Positions 8,326 through 18,298 of a stretch of DNA of 64,000 nt are shown piece after piece. Position numbers and translations under genes: made by a program. Every line of letters starts with the position of its first letter. Within the stretch, counting starts at the first letter, position 1. This DNA comes from Massilia sp. 9I (GTDB taxonomy: Bacteria; Pseudomonadota; Gammaproteobacteria; Burkholderiales; Burkholderiaceae_D): contig NZ_LR733275.1 of NCBI RefSeq assembly GCF_902506415.1, positions 2,395,795 through 2,459,794 of the forward strand. Reading direction: 5' to 3'. The notes beneath the pieces are model-generated. The model was not told the DNA's origin. It searched no databases and saw only the letters and a program-made list of their open reading frames with translations.

Positions 8326-11300
8326 ATGAACAACATGACCGACATGGGCGAACAGTTGGACGTCAAGCTATTGCTGACCACCCTGATGGCGCTCAAGAAA
8401 GGCGACTTTTCGGTGCGCATGCCCTCGGACTGGACCGGCGTGTCCGGCAAGATCGCCGACACCCTGAACGACATCATCTCGACCAAGGAAAAGATGGTCG
8501 AGACGGTCACCGAAGTGTCGCGTGTCGTCGGCCGCGAAGGCCACCTGACCCAGCGCGCTGACGTGCCGGGCGTGGTGGGCGGCTGGGCCACCATCATCAG
8601 CTCGGTCAACACCCTGATCGACGACCTGGTGCGCCCGACCACCGAGATGGCGCGCGTCATCGGCGCGGTGGCGAAGGGCGACCTGTCCCAGACCATGGCG
8701 CTGGAAGTCGACGGCCACCCGCTGAAGGGCCAATACCTGCGCGCGGCGATGACCGCGAACACCATGGTGGAACAGCTGTCCTCGTTCTCCTCCGAAGTGA
8801 CGCGCGTGGCGCGCGAGGTGGGTACAGAAGGTAAACTGGGCGGCCAGGCGCAGGTGAAGGGCGTGGCGGGTACCTGGAAGGACTTGACCGACTCGGTGAA
8901 CTCGATGGCGGGTAACCTGACGTCGCAGGTGCGTAACATCGCGGAGGTGACTACCGCGGTGGCGAACGGCGACTTGTCGAAGAAAATTACCGTGGACGTG
9001 CGCGGCGAGATCCTGCAGCTGAAGGACACCATTAACGTCATGGTGGACCAGCTGCGCTCCTTCGCATCCGAAGTGACCCGCGTGGCGCGTGAGGTGGGTA
9101 CCGAGGGCAAGCTGGGCGGCCAGGCATACGTGCCGGGCGTCGGCGGCACCTGGAAGGACTTGACCGACAACGTGAACTTCATGGCGTCGAACCTGACGGG
9201 CCAGGTGCGTAACATCGCGGCGGTGACGACCGCGGTGGCGAACGGCGACTTGTCCAAGAAAATTACCGTGGACGTGAAGGGCGAGATTCTCGAACTGAAG
9301 AACACGATTAACGTCATGGTGGACCAGCTGTCCTCCTTCGCATCCGAGGTGACCCGAGTCGCCCGTGAGGTGGGTACCGAGGGCAAGCTGGGCGGCCAGG
9401 CGCAGGTGAAGGGCGTCGGCGGTACCTGGAAGGACTTGACCGACTCGGTGAACTCGATGGCGGGTAACCTGACCGGCCAGGTGCGTAACATCGCGGACGT
9501 GACCACCGCGGTGGCGAACGGTGACTTGTCCAAGAAGATTACCGTGGACGTGAAGGGCGAGATTCTCGAACTGAAGAACACCATCAACGTGATGGTCGAC
9601 CAGCTGAACTCCTTCGCATCCGAAGTGACCCGTGTGGCGCGTGAGGTGGGTACCGAGGGCCGCCTGGGCGGCCAGGCGAACGTGCCTGGCGTCGCGGGTA
9701 CCTGGAAGGACTTGACCGACAACGTGAACTTCATGGCGGGTAACCTGACCGGCCAGGTGCGTAACATCGCGGAGGTGACCACCGCGGTGGCGAACGGCGA
9801 CCTGTCCAAGAAGATTACGGTGGACGTGAAGGGCGAGATTCTCGAACTGAAGAACACCATTAACGTCATGGTGGACCAGCTGTCTTCCTTCGCATCCGAG
9901 GTGACCCGCGTGGCGCGTGAGGTGGGTACCGAAGGTAAGCTGGGCGGGCAGGCCTACGTGCCGGGCGTCGGCGGTACCTGGAAGGACTTGACCGACAACG
10001 TGAACTTCATGGCGTCGAACCTGACGGGCCAGGTGCGTAACATCGCGGCGGTGACGACCGCGGTGGCGCGCGGTGACTTGTCCAAGAAGATTACCGTGGA
10101 CGTGAAGGGCGAGATTCTCGAACTGAAGGACACCATCAACGTCATGGTGGACCAGCTGTCCTCCTTCGCATCCGAGGTGACCCGCGTGGCGCGTGAGGTG
10201 GGTACCGAAGGTAAGCTGGGCGGCCAGGCAAACGTGTCCGGTGTGGCGGGTACCTGGAAGGACTTGACCGAGAACGTCAACCAGCTGGCGGCAAACCTGA
10301 CCAACCAGATGCGCGCGATCGGTGAAGTGGCAACCGCGGTGACCCGTGGTGACCTCTCGCGTTCCATTCAGGTGGAAGCGCGCGGCGAGGTGTCCTACCT
10401 GAAGGACAACATCAACGAGATGATCCGTAACCTGAAGGAGACCACGCAGAAGAACGCGCAGCAGGACTGGCTGAAGACCAACCTGGCGCGCTTCACCCGC
10501 CTGCTGCAGGGCCAGCGCGACCTCCAGGCAGTGACCAAGCTGATTCTGTCGGAACTGGCTCCGCTGGTTTCGGCGCATCACGGCGTGTTCTACATGATGG
10601 ACTCGCAGGAGACCGATGCACGCCTGCGCATGATCGCCTCCTACGGCTACCGTTCCAGCCGCAAGCTGCCGACCTCCTTCCTGCCGGGCGAAGGCCTGGT
10701 GGGCCAGTGCGCGCTGGAGAAGAACCGCATCTGGCTGACCGACGTACCGCGCGACTACATCGTGGTGTCCTCGGGCCTGGGCTCGGCGCCGCCGAACAAC
10801 ATCGTGGTGCTGCCGATCCTGTTCGAACAGCAGGTCAAGGCGGTCATCGAGATCGCTTCGCTCGACCGCTTCACCGAAACCCACCTGTCCTTCCTCGACC
10901 AGCTGATGGAATCGATCGGCGTGGTGCTGAACACCATCGAGGCGAACAGCCGTACCGAGTCGCTGCTGACCCAGTCGCAGTCGCTGGCGCAGGAACTGCA
11001 GCAGACCAACCAGGAACTGGCGGAGAAGGCGCGCCTCCTGTCCGAGCAGAACATCGAGGTGGAACGCAAGAACCGCGAGGTGGAACAGGCCAAGCTGGCG
11101 CTGGAAGAAAAGGCGACCCAGCTGGCCCTGTCCTCGAAGTACAAGTCCGAGTTCCTGGCCAACATGTCGCACGAATTGCGGACACCGTTGAACTCGCTCC
11201 TGATCCTGGCGCAGCAGCTTTCCGATAACCCCGAGGGCAACCTGTCGGGCAAGCAGGTGGAATTCGCGAAGACCATCCACGGCTCCGGTTCCGACCTCTT

Positions 11301-13230
11301 GACCCTGATTAACGACATTCTCGACCTGTCGAAGATCGAATCCGGTACCGTCACGCTGGACGTGTCGGAATACCGCTTCTCGAACCTGCGCAACTACGTG
11401 GACCGCACCTTCCGCCACATGGCCGAAGCCAAGCACCTCGGCTTCGAGGTCGAACTGGCGGACAACCTGCCGACAGCGGTGATGACCGATACCACGCGCC
11501 TGCAGCAGGTCCTGAAGAACCTGCTGTCGAACGCGTTCAAGTTCACCAGCCACGGCACGGTGTCGATGACCATCAGCCTGGTGGGCAGCGGCTGGACCCA
11601 CGACCACCCGAACCTGGTGCACGCCGATGCGGTGCTGGCCTTCTCGGTGCGCGACACCGGCGTCGGCATCCCGTCCGACAAGCTGCAGCTGATCTTCGAG
11701 GCATTCCAGCAGGCCGACGGTTCGACCGCGCGTAAATATGGCGGCACCGGTCTGGGCCTGTCGATCTCGCGCGAACTGGCGCGCCTGCTGGGCGGCGAGA
11801 TCCGCGTCGAATCGACCGTCAACGTCGGCTCGACCTTCACGCTCTACCTGCCGTACAACCGCGCCGGCTTCGTCAACTACGAACAGGCGCGCCAGCCGCA
11901 ACCGGCACGCCTGGCCCCGCCGCCGGCTCCGGCGACGACCGTGTCCTACCAGCCGGTGGTGCAGGCTGCCGCCGACGTGGCGACCGTCGATGCCGTGGAA
12001 ACCGGCTCGCTGGTGGAATATTCCTCGGTGCTGGACGACCGCGGCCTGGTGACCCCGGGCGACCCATCGGTGCTGATCGTGGAAGACGACGAGCGCTTCG
12101 CCAAGGTGCTGCTCGACTTCGCCCGTGAGAAGAACTTCAAGGGCATCGTCACCCAGCGCGGCGACTCGGCGCTGTCGCTGGCGCGCGATTACCTGCCGTC
12201 CGCGATCCTGCTCGACATCGATCTGCCGGACATCGACGGCTTCACGGTGCTCGACCGCCTCAAGCGCGATCCGAACACCCGCCACATCCCGGTGCACGTG
12301 ATGTCCTCGCTGCGCGAGCGCGAGCGCGCGCTGCGCCAGGGCGCCATCTCGTACATCAACAAGCCGGTGGGACGCGAGGCGCTTCAGGAAGAATTCAAGC
12401 GCATCCAGAAGTTCCTGATGGGCGGCAAGCGCTCGCTGCTGGTGGTGGAAGACGACATGGCCCAGCGCGAGTCGATCGTGGCCCTAATCGGCAATACCGA
12501 CATCCACATGGTGACCGTCGATACCGGCGCCGCCGCGATGGAAGCGCTGGAGAGCTCGCACTTCGACTGCATGGTGCTGGACCTGACGCTGCCGGACATC
12601 TCGGGCTTCGACCTGCTCGACCGTATCGGCGGCAACGAGCGCCTGCGCGACCTGCCGGTGGTGATCTATACCGCCAAGGAGCTCTCGCGCAAGGAAGTCA
12701 CGAAACTCAAGCGCTACGCCAAGACCATCGTCATGAAGGACGCCCGCTCGCCGGAACGCCTGCTGGACGAGACCGCGCTGTTCCTGCACCGTTCGCAAGC
12801 CAGCCTGCCGGAGAACCAGCGTCGCATGCTGGAAGAAATCCACGCGCTCGATGGCGGCCTGGCCGGCCGCAAGGTGCTGATCGTCGACGACGACCTGCGC
12901 AACATCTTCGCGCTGTCCACGCTGCTGGAGCGCCAGCAGATGCAGGTGCTGTTCGCCGAGAACGGCCGTGACGGCATCGAAGTGCTGGAGAAGGATCCGA
13001 CCATCGAGATCGTCCTGATGGACATCATGATGCCGGAGATGGACGGCTACGACACGATGCGCGCAATCCGCCGCATTCCGAAGTTCCGTTCGCTGCCGAT
13101 CATCACCCTGACCGCGAAGGCGATGAAGGGTGACCGTGACAAGTGCATCGCCGCCGGCGCCTCGGACTACATCACCAAGCCGGTCGATGTGGCCCAGCTG
13201 CTGTCGATGATGCGGGTCTGGCTGCACTGA
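8326..13230 (+). CDS. Soluble tandem-HAMP hybrid histidine kinase with three receiver domains
   Basis: 1634 residues with no signal peptide or membrane segment. Residues about 1-705 are a chain of HAMP-type units, six of which share an exact 92-residue period. A GAF domain (about 725-870) and a coiled coil (about 875-935) follow. HisKA is [13 protein letters not shown] with His 949; HATPase shows [15 protein letters not shown] and [13 protein letters not shown]. Three receivers have acceptor Asp at about 1297 ([11 protein letters not shown]), 1419 ([11 protein letters not shown]) and 1566 ([11 protein letters not shown]). REC2 has VMKD where the conserved Lys-Pro is expected, so it may be atypical. 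The tandem-HAMP core resembles fungal group III kinases (Nik1/Hog1 osmosensing pathway). The gene overlaps the downstream CheR-like start (TGATG), implying coupled translation. Confidence 0.92.
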   Translation: MNNMTDMGEQLDVKLLLTTLMALKKGDFSVRMPSDWTGVSGKIADTLNDIISTKEKMVETVTEVSRVVGREGHLTQRADVPGVVGGWATIISSVNTLIDDLVRPTTEMARVIGAVAKGDLSQTMALEVDGHPLKGQYLRAAMTANTMVEQLSSFSSEVTRVAREVGTEGKLGGQAQVKGVAGTWKDLTDSVNSMAGNLTSQVRNIAEVTTAVANGDLSKKITVDVRGEILQLKDTINVMVDQLRSFASEVTRVAREVGTEGKLGGQAYVPGVGGTWKDLTDNVNFMASNLTGQVRNIAAVTTAVANGDLSKKITVDVKGEILELKNTINVMVDQLSSFASEVTRVAREVGTEGKLGGQAQVKGVGGTWKDLTDSVNSMAGNLTGQVRNIADVTTAVANGDLSKKITVDVKGEILELKNTINVMVDQLNSFASEVTRVAREVGTEGRLGGQANVPGVAGTWKDLTDNVNFMAGNLTGQVRNIAEVTTAVANGDLSKKITVDVKGEILELKNTINVMVDQLSSFASEVTRVAREVGTEGKLGGQAYVPGVGGTWKDLTDNVNFMASNLTGQVRNIAAVTTAVARGDLSKKITVDVKGEILELKDTINVMVDQLSSFASEVTRVAREVGTEGKLGGQANVSGVAGTWKDLTENVNQLAANLTNQMRAIGEVATAVTRGDLSRSIQVEARGEVSYLKDNINEMIRNLKETTQKNAQQDWLKTNLARFTRLLQGQRDLQAVTKLILSELAPLVSAHHGVFYMMDSQETDARLRMIASYGYRSSRKLPTSFLPGEGLVGQCALEKNRIWLTDVPRDYIVVSSGLGSAPPNNIVVLPILFEQQVKAVIEIASLDRFTETHLSFLDQLMESIGVVLNTIEANSRTESLLTQSQSLAQELQQTNQELAEKARLLSEQNIEVERKNREVEQAKLALEEKATQLALSSKYKSEFLANMSHELRTPLNSLLILAQQLSDNPEGNLSGKQVEFAKTIHGSGSDLLTLINDILDLSKIESGTVTLDVSEYRFSNLRNYVDRTFRHMAEAKHLGFEVELADNLPTAVMTDTTRLQQVLKNLLSNAFKFTSHGTVSMTISLVGSGWTHDHPNLVHADAVLAFSVRDTGVGIPSDKLQLIFEAFQQADGSTARKYGGTGLGLSISRELARLLGGEIRVESTVNVGSTFTLYLPYNRAGFVNYEQARQPQPARLAPPPAPATTVSYQPVVQAAADVATVDAVETGSLVEYSSVLDDRGLVTPGDPSVLIVEDDERFAKVLLDFAREKNFKGIVTQRGDSALSLARDYLPSAILLDIDLPDIDGFTVLDRLKRDPNTRHIPVHVMSSLRERERALRQGAISYINKPVGREALQEEFKRIQKFLMGGKRSLLVVEDDMAQRESIVALIGNTDIHMVTVDTGAAAMEALESSHFDCMVLDLTLPDISGFDLLDRIGGNERLRDLPVVIYTAKELSRKEVTKLKRYAKTIVMKDARSPERLLDETALFLHRSQASLPENQRRMLEEIHALDGGLAGRKVLIVDDDLRNIFALSTLLERQQMQVLFAENGRDGIEVLEKDPTIEIVLMDIMMPEMDGYDTMRAIRRIPKFRSLPIITLTAKAMKGDRDKCIAAGASDYITKPVDVAQLLSMMRVWLH
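8791..10446 (+). repeat. Six 276-bp tandem repeats encoding HAMP units
   Basis: In-frame direct repeats starting at 8791, 9067, 9343, 9619, 9895 and 10171, each 276 bp (92 codons) and each encoding [14 protein letters not shown]...WKDLT. Long stretches are identical at DNA level between units, including codon choice, which points to recent duplication or ongoing gene conversion. The last unit is the most divergent. Such arrays can change copy number by recombination and collapse in short-read assemblies. Confidence 0.95.
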
Positions 13231-14081
13231 TGGGCGAGCTGAGCGCCTGGACCGGGTTTGCCGCCGTCCAGGCGACCGAGGAGCTCGAGATCGAACTGTT
13301 GCTGGAGGCCGTCTACCAGCGCTTCGGTTTCGATTTCCGTGGCTATGCGCGCCCCCGGCTGCGCGAGCGCCTGCTGGCCGTGCTGCAGGCGCGCGGCCTG
13401 GCGACCATCTCCAGCCTGCAGGAGCGGGTGCTGCACGAAGCGGGCGCCGCCCAGGACGTGCTGCGCGCGCTGGCGGTGCCGAAGGCGGAACTGTTCGACC
13501 TGCCGGAGGACACGCGCCGCCTGCGCGCCGCGCTGGGCGACAGCCTGCGCCCGACCGCCCTGCCGAAAGTCTGGCTGGCGGAACCGGCCGGCGTGGCCGA
13601 GGCCTGGACGCTGGCGATCCTGCTGGCCGAGGAAAAGCTGTACGGACGCACCGAGGTGTTCGCCACCGTGGCCAGCGACGAGCTGCTGTTCGACGCGCGC
13701 AACGCCAGCCTGCCGGTGGCCCAGCTGGCGCAGTCGCAGCCGCTGTACGAGGCCAGCGGGGGCAGCGGCCGCCTGGCCGACTACTTCGAGGTGTCCAGCG
13801 GCGAAGCGCGCCTGCTGCCGCGCCTGCGCGAGCGCATCACCTGGGCGCAGTACAGCCTGGTGACCGACGCCTCGTTCAACGAGTTCCACGGCATCGTCTG
13901 CCGCCGCGCCCTGCCCGACTTCGGCCCGGTGCTGCGCCAGCGCGTGCTGCGCCTGTTCCGCGACAGTCTGTCGCTGTTCGGAGTGCTGGGGCTGGATCGC
14001 GAACTGGGGCCGGCGGATGCGGGAGTGATGGATTACCAGCCGCTGTTTGCGGAAGGGGCTTGGTACAAGCGCGTTAGATGA
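13230..14081 (+). CDS. CheR-like protein with degenerate SAM-binding motif
   Basis: 283 residues; the start overlaps the kinase stop (TGATG). The order follows CheR methyltransferases: an N-terminal helical part (LLEAVYQRFGFDFRGYARPRLRERL), a central region and a C-terminal IVCRRALPDFGPVLRQRVLRLFRDSL that parallels the CheR 'CRNV..YF....Q..VL..F...L' motif. However, the SAM-binding 'W.A..STGEEPYS' loop is here VWLAEPAGVAEAWTLAILL, lacking the glycine and acidic residues. It may therefore be a catalytically inactive paralogue acting as a binding partner of the upstream kinase. No cheB or receptor gene follows, which argues against classic chemotaxis. Alternative: an active enzyme with an unusual cofactor site. 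Confidence 0.75.
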   Translation: MGELSAWTGFAAVQATEELEIELLLEAVYQRFGFDFRGYARPRLRERLLAVLQARGLATISSLQERVLHEAGAAQDVLRALAVPKAELFDLPEDTRRLRAALGDSLRPTALPKVWLAEPAGVAEAWTLAILLAEEKLYGRTEVFATVASDELLFDARNASLPVAQLAQSQPLYEASGGSGRLADYFEVSSGEARLLPRLRERITWAQYSLVTDASFNEFHGIVCRRALPDFGPVLRQRVLRLFRDSLSLFGVLGLDRELGPADAGVMDYQPLFAEGAWYKRVR

Positions 14082-14098
14082 TTATTTGTGTTACTGAC

Positions 14099-14171
14099 CG
14101 CGTGGGCAGGAAATCTGCCCACCCTACAGAACTCGGCGGTTCGTAGGGTGGGCGGGTCTCCCGCCCACGCG
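14099..14171. repeat. REP-like double-hairpin element
   Basis: Two 29-bp arms (14099-14127 and 14143-14171) form an almost perfect inverted repeat around a 15-bp centre. Each arm is itself self-complementary (GTGGGCAGGAAATCTGCCCAC and GTGGGCGGGTCTCCCGCCCAC; these are trimmed core motifs of each arm). It lies between the convergent CheR-like and GST genes. The architecture fits a REP/BIME-type intergenic repeat that may also terminate transcription both ways. Confidence 0.75.
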
Positions 14172-14198
14172 TTCAACCAGCATTGGAACAGCCGCGGA

Positions 14199-14813
14199 TT
14201 AAGTTTTGTATTGCGCCGCAATCCGATCCCGCCACGCCTGCAGGTGCAGCATCCCCTCCGCCCCCGGCCGGAACTTGAGCAAACCCCGCGCAAACTCCAG
14301 CGTGCAGAAGGCCGTGATATCGGCAATCGTGAAGCGCTCCCCGGCGACATAAGGGTGCTTCGCCAGCTCCCCATCCAGCCAGCTTGCGGTCGCCCGCATC
14401 TTTTTCCCCTGAGCCGCCCCGAAATCGGGAAACTGCGGCTGCTCCAGCACCGCCAGCCCAGGATGGGTGTGGCGCACACACAGCGCCGTTTCCAGCATCA
14501 GGTGCAGTTCCATGCGGCGGTCGGACATCTCGATGAAGGCGCGCTCAGTCGGGTCCCGCCCCATCAGGTTCGGCTCCGGATACAGGCCCTCGAGGTAGGT
14601 GCAGATCGCGCGCGTTTCGCTCAGCGCGCGGCCGTCGTCGAGCACCAGGACCGGGACCCGTGACAGCGGGTTAAGCGCCATGAACTCGGCCGTGCGGTGG
14701 ACGCCGGCGTTCAGGTCGACGTCGACCTGTTCGATCCCTTCGATGCCTTTGGCGGCCATGAACATGGTGACGCGGCGCGGATTTGGCGCGCGGGGGCTGG
14801 TGTACAGGCGCAT
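14199..14813 (-). CDS. Glutathione S-transferase family protein
   Basis: 204 residues. An N-terminal thioredoxin-fold domain (MRLYTSPRAPNPRRV, with Ser near the usual catalytic position, then the cis-Pro segment SRVPVLVLDDG and the SETRAICTYLE gamma-site signature) is followed by an all-helical C-terminal domain containing GERFTIADIT, the N-capping box motif of GSTs. Known role: glutathione conjugation or peroxide reduction in detoxification; the substrate is unknown. I chose the ATG at 14813, preceded by GGGA, over an in-frame TTG at 14825. It runs convergently towards the CheR-like gene and is downstream of, and in the same direction as, glpD, but 44 bp separate them. Confidence 0.9.
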   Translation of the reverse strand: MRLYTSPRAPNPRRVTMFMAAKGIEGIEQVDVDLNAGVHRTAEFMALNPLSRVPVLVLDDGRALSETRAICTYLEGLYPEPNLMGRDPTERAFIEMSDRRMELHLMLETALCVRHTHPGLAVLEQPQFPDFGAAQGKKMRATASWLDGELAKHPYVAGERFTIADITAFCTLEFARGLLKFRPGAEGMLHLQAWRDRIAAQYKT

Positions 14814-14856
14814 GGGTGTTCCCAATCGATGGACAAGGCGCCCATGATAACGCGCC

Positions 14857-16431
14857 TCAGGCCGACTCCGTAACCGCTACGCCGGCATCCAGGCGCGACG
14901 CCACCATCCAGGCCTCGACAGCCCTGGCGCAGCCCGGCGCCAGGTGCAGGCCCAGCTTGGAGCGCCGCCACAGCACGTCCTCGGCGCAGGTGGCCCACTC
15001 GTGCCGCATCAGGTAGCGCAGTTCGGCCGCGTACAGGCCGGGCGCGACCTCCTCGCCCAGGTCGAACACCCCAGTGGCGCCGCCCAGCAGGGTTTCGACG
15101 CGGGTGCCGTAGGCGCGTGCCCAGCGCAGCAGCAGCGCCGGGGGCAGCCAGGGATGGCGGCGCTCGAGCGCGGCCACCCAGCGGTCGAATTCGAGCACGG
15201 CGCGGCTGTCCGGCAGGCTGCCGAACAGGTTGCCGCCGGGGAGCACGGCGCGCGCCGTCCATGCCGGCTGCGGCCGGCCGAGGGCGGACCCGATCCAGTC
15301 CGCCGCCTCTTCCGCCAGCCTGCGGTAGGTGGTGATCTTGCCGCCGAAAACGGACAGCAGCGGCGCGCCCGCGCTGTCATGGCCCAGCAGGTAGTCGCGC
15401 GTGGCGGCGCTGGCGCTGGCCGCATCGTCTTCGAGCAACGGGCGCACGCCCGAGTAGCTCCAGACCACGTCGTTTGGTGCGATCTGGCGCCGGAAATAGC
15501 GGTTGGCGAGCTCGCACAGGTAGGCGGTTTCGCTGCCGGTGATCGCGACCTGGTCCGGGTCTTCGTGGAACTCGACGTCGGTGGTGCCGATGAGCGTGAA
15601 TGCGTCTTCATATGGCATCGCGAACACGATGCGGCCGTCCGGATGCTGGAAGATGTAGGCGTACTTGTGCTCGAACAGGCGCGGCACCACGATGTGGCTG
15701 CCCTTCACCAGGCGCAGCCGGCGCTTTGGCGCGCTGCCGGTGGCGGCCCGGGCCAGCCGCGCCGCCCAGGGTCCTGCGGCATTCACCAGGCAGCGCGCCT
15801 TGACGCGCCACTGCTGCTCCCCGTGCTCCAGCCTCGCCATCCAGTGATCAAGGTGACGCTCGACTTCCGTGCAAGCCGTGTGGGTGAGCACGGTGGCGCC
15901 GCGCTCGTGGGCGTCAAGCGCATTGAGCACCACCAGCCGGGCGTCGTCGACCCAGCCGTCGGAATACACGAAACCGCGCGTGAACGAGGGCTTGAGCGCA
16001 GCGCCGGCGCGGTGCCCCGACAGCTCGACCGCTCTCGATGCGGGCAGGAAGCTGCGCGGGGCCAGGCGGTCGTAGAGGAACAGGCCGGCGCGGATCAGCC
16101 AGGCCGGCCGCTGGGCGCTGTCGTGCGGCATGACGAAGCGCAGCGGATGCATGATGTGCGGCGCGCTGCACAGCAGGATTTCGCGCTCGAGCAGGGCCTT
16201 GCGCACCAGCCCGAACTCGCGGTGCTCCAGGTAGCGCAGACCGCCGTGAATCAGCTTGCTCGAGGACGAGGAGGTATGCGCCCCGAGATCGTCCTTGTCG
16301 CACAGGATCACCTTCAGGCCGCGCCCGGCCAGATCGCGCGCGATGCCCGCACCGTTGATGCCGCCGCCCACCACCAGCACGTCGCATTCCAGCCGCTGGT
16401 CTGCCTGCGCCTTCGATTCCCCATCCTTCAT
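14857..16431 (-). CDS. glpD: Aerobic glycerol-3-phosphate dehydrogenase
   Basis: 524 residues. The N-terminal FAD-binding motif is VLVVGGGINGAGIARDLAGRG, followed by the GlpD signature TSSSSSKLIHGGLRYLE. The later segments VNAAGPWA, KGSHIVVP and GTTDVEF, the SVFGGKITTYR motif and a C-terminal DAO_C domain (WATCAEDVLWRRSKLGL) are all present. Known role: membrane-associated oxidation of glycerol-3-phosphate to dihydroxyacetone phosphate with electrons to ubiquinone. The start at 16431 has a perfect AGGAGG five bases upstream; longer in-frame starts lack one. No glpK or glpF is adjacent, so the gene stands alone here. Confidence 0.95.
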   Translation of the reverse strand: MKDGESKAQADQRLECDVLVVGGGINGAGIARDLAGRGLKVILCDKDDLGAHTSSSSSKLIHGGLRYLEHREFGLVRKALLEREILLCSAPHIMHPLRFVMPHDSAQRPAWLIRAGLFLYDRLAPRSFLPASRAVELSGHRAGAALKPSFTRGFVYSDGWVDDARLVVLNALDAHERGATVLTHTACTEVERHLDHWMARLEHGEQQWRVKARCLVNAAGPWAARLARAATGSAPKRRLRLVKGSHIVVPRLFEHKYAYIFQHPDGRIVFAMPYEDAFTLIGTTDVEFHEDPDQVAITGSETAYLCELANRYFRRQIAPNDVVWSYSGVRPLLEDDAASASAATRDYLLGHDSAGAPLLSVFGGKITTYRRLAEEAADWIGSALGRPQPAWTARAVLPGGNLFGSLPDSRAVLEFDRWVAALERRHPWLPPALLLRWARAYGTRVETLLGGATGVFDLGEEVAPGLYAAELRYLMRHEWATCAEDVLWRRSKLGLHLAPGCARAVEAWMVASRLDAGVAVTESA

Positions 16432-16552
16432 GTCGCCTCCTGACGGCAGGCCTGGCCCGCCTAGCCGGTCCAGTGTAGGCAGGCGGCGCTGCGGCGTCTT
16501 TGCTTGCATCAATTATGCGGAGAATGCGGCTGCCCGTGTGTAAAATCGCCAC

Positions 16553-17206
16553 ATGCACAACTCTTCCAGCGCCGACGCACTTGCGAATACACGCGCCTGG
16601 GTCCGCATGCCTTCCGGGAAACGGCTGGACCTGCTGAATCCGACTCCCTTCGACTGGGACGACGCCGACCTGGCGCTTGGGCTGGCCCGCACGTACCGCT
16701 GGGGCGGCCACTCGGCCTGGCCGCTGCCGCTGTCGGTGGCCCAGCACTCGATCGCCGTCATGCTGCTGCGCCGCGCGATCGCGCCCCGCCCGACACCGTT
16801 GCAGGAATTGCGCGAGCTGCTGCACGACGCCGAGGAAGGCCTGCTCGGCTTCGACGCCATCTCGGTGATCAAGCCCTTCCTCGGCGAAGGCTTCCGCGCG
16901 CTCACCCGGCGCCTGGAGCAGATGGTGTTCCTGCGCTACGGACTGCCCGGCTGGACCGAGAAGGAGCACCGCCTGCACAAGCAGGCCGACCGCCTGGCCG
17001 CCGCCAGCGAAGCGGTGCACGTGACCGGCTGGACCCGGGAGGAGGTGCGGCGCACCCTGAAAATCCGCGCCGCGGTGCTGGACCAGGATCCCCTGGCGCT
17101 CCACTACGGCTGCACCGCGTGGGAACCGTGGGCGCCCGGCCTGGCGGCGGAGCGCTTCCTGGCCGAGCTGGAACGCCTGAAACGGGAGGCCGGCCATGGC
17201 GCATGA
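16553..17206 (+). CDS. HD-superfamily phosphohydrolase
   Basis: 217 residues. It opens with RAWVRMPSGKRLDLLNPTPFDW, shared by a family of phage and bacterial HD hydrolases. The metal-binding residues are visible as RWGGHSAWPLPLSVAQHS (His), then RELLHDAEEGLLGFD (the HD pair), with a later Asp in KQADRLAAASEA. These arrangements are known from YfbR-like 5'-deoxynucleotidases, which act on nucleoside monophosphates, but the substrate here is only inferred. The last 11 bp overlap the start of the sirtuin gene, so the two are probably co-translated. The Shine-Dalgarno at its own start is weak. Confidence 0.78.
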   Translation: MHNSSSADALANTRAWVRMPSGKRLDLLNPTPFDWDDADLALGLARTYRWGGHSAWPLPLSVAQHSIAVMLLRRAIAPRPTPLQELRELLHDAEEGLLGFDAISVIKPFLGEGFRALTRRLEQMVFLRYGLPGWTEKEHRLHKQADRLAAASEAVHVTGWTREEVRRTLKIRAAVLDQDPLALHYGCTAWEPWAPGLAAERFLAELERLKREAGHGA

Positions 17207-18041
17207 AGAGGCGATCGAGAAGGCAGCCGCGCTGCTGGCGGATGCCGACGGCCTCCTGGTGGCCGCCGGCGCCGGCATCGGGGTCGATTCCGGCCTGCCC
17301 GACTTTCGCGGCAACAGCGGCTTCTGGCGCGCCTACCCTCCGCTCGAGCGCCTCGGACTGGCCTTTCACGAGATAGCCTGCCCTGATAGCTTCGATACCG
17401 ATCCGCGCCTGGCCTGGGGTTTCTACGGCCACCGCCTGGCCCTGTACCGCGCGACGACGCCGCACGCCGGCTTCGGCATCCTGCGCGCGATCGGGGCGCG
17501 CATGGCCCGCGGCAGCTTCGTCTTCACCAGCAACGTGGACGGCCAGTTCCAGCGCGCCGGCTTCGATCGGGAGGCGATCGTCGAATACCACGGCTCGATC
17601 CACCACCTGCAATGCACGCGCCCATGCTGCGACGCCATCTGGCCCGCCGACGACGTCCATCCCGACGTGGACATGGACGCGTGCAGGCTGGTGTCGGACC
17701 TGCCGCATTGCCCCCGCTGCGGCGCGCTGGCGCGGCCGAACATCCTGATGTTCAACGACGGCGCCTGGCTGCCGCAACGCAGCGAGGCGCAGATGGCGCG
17801 CTTCCAACGCTGGCGCACGGGCCTGCGGCGGCCGGCCGTGATCGAACTGGGTGCCGGCGTGGACATTCCGTCGGTACGGCGCGTGGCGGAATCGATGGAG
17901 GTGCCGCTCATCCGCGTCAACCCCCGCGCAGCGGAGGTACGCAAGGGTGTTGCACTCGAGATGGGCGCGCTGCCGGCACTAAGCCTGCTTGCGGCAGCGC
18001 TAGAGATTGATCCAAGTCAATCCTCAAGCCTAAACGCTTGA
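17196..18041 (+). CDS. SIR2-family NAD-dependent protein deacylase, atypical
   Basis: 281 residues. The NAD-binding loop is AAGAGIGVDSGLPDFRG (about 23-39). SNVDG (112-116) stands where sirtuins normally have QNID. The catalytic His132 is in EYHGS. A zinc site is formed by Cys140, Cys144/145, Cys172 and Cys175. The usual GTS...P.A motif is replaced by LGAGVDIPSVRR. Sirtuins remove acyl groups from lysine using NAD or act as ADP-ribosyltransferases; the variant motifs leave open which. The start is preceded by GGGAGG and lies inside the upstream HD hydrolase gene. A nucleotide hydrolase coupled to an NAD-consuming enzyme may point to NAD or ADP-ribose metabolism (inference). Confidence 0.85.
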   Translation: MAHEEAIEKAAALLADADGLLVAAGAGIGVDSGLPDFRGNSGFWRAYPPLERLGLAFHEIACPDSFDTDPRLAWGFYGHRLALYRATTPHAGFGILRAIGARMARGSFVFTSNVDGQFQRAGFDREAIVEYHGSIHHLQCTRPCCDAIWPADDVHPDVDMDACRLVSDLPHCPRCGALARPNILMFNDGAWLPQRSEAQMARFQRWRTGLRRPAVIELGAGVDIPSVRRVAESMEVPLIRVNPRAAEVRKGVALEMGALPALSLLAAALEIDPSQSSSLNA

Positions 18042-18060
18042 TTTAATTGAACATTCTTCA

Positions 18061-18186
18061 ATATCCACAAGAACTGTGGATAAAGATGTGGAAAAGCACT
18101 ACTTGACAAGCCGAAAGTCCAGTAACGATGCGGGTTTCAACAAATTGCCCGTTCCGAAGGCAAAATGAAAACGCCGCAAAATCAAT
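18061..18186 (+). repeat. DnaA-box-bearing intergenic element, copy A
   Basis: Contains three DnaA-box-like 9-mers: ATATCCACA (18061-18069, one mismatch), TGTGGATAA (18075-18083, perfect on the reverse strand) and TGTGGAAAA (18087-18095, one mismatch). TTGACA follows at 18104 and then a conserved TTTCAACAA.TTGCC block. A second copy with the same spacings lies at 20559. It is in the 257-bp gap between the sirtuin and helicase 3' ends, which otherwise shows no gene. Confidence 0.75.
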
Positions 18187-18298
18187 GACTTAGCTACGCA
18201 CCAGTTTCGTGCGGCACTGGGTCCTACGGCAAATTCCTACAAAAGTGGCTCGCGGGGGATAAGTCGCGTTTCGATCAATAAAATGCTCCGATCTCCCG

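Noticed and set aside
8791..10446. CRISPR or other non-coding repeat array
   Set aside because: The 276-bp repeats are in-frame protein repeats without spacers of CRISPR size.
8368..12297. Very long open frame on the minus strand opposite the tandem-HAMP kinase
   Set aside because: Its product is His/Arg/Gln-rich low-complexity sequence typical of an antisense frame in GC-rich, repeat-containing genes; the plus-strand protein has clear domains.
8326..14081. Chemotaxis operon
   Set aside because: There is only a degenerate CheR-like protein; no CheA, CheW, CheB or receptor gene is linked, so classic chemotaxis is not supported.
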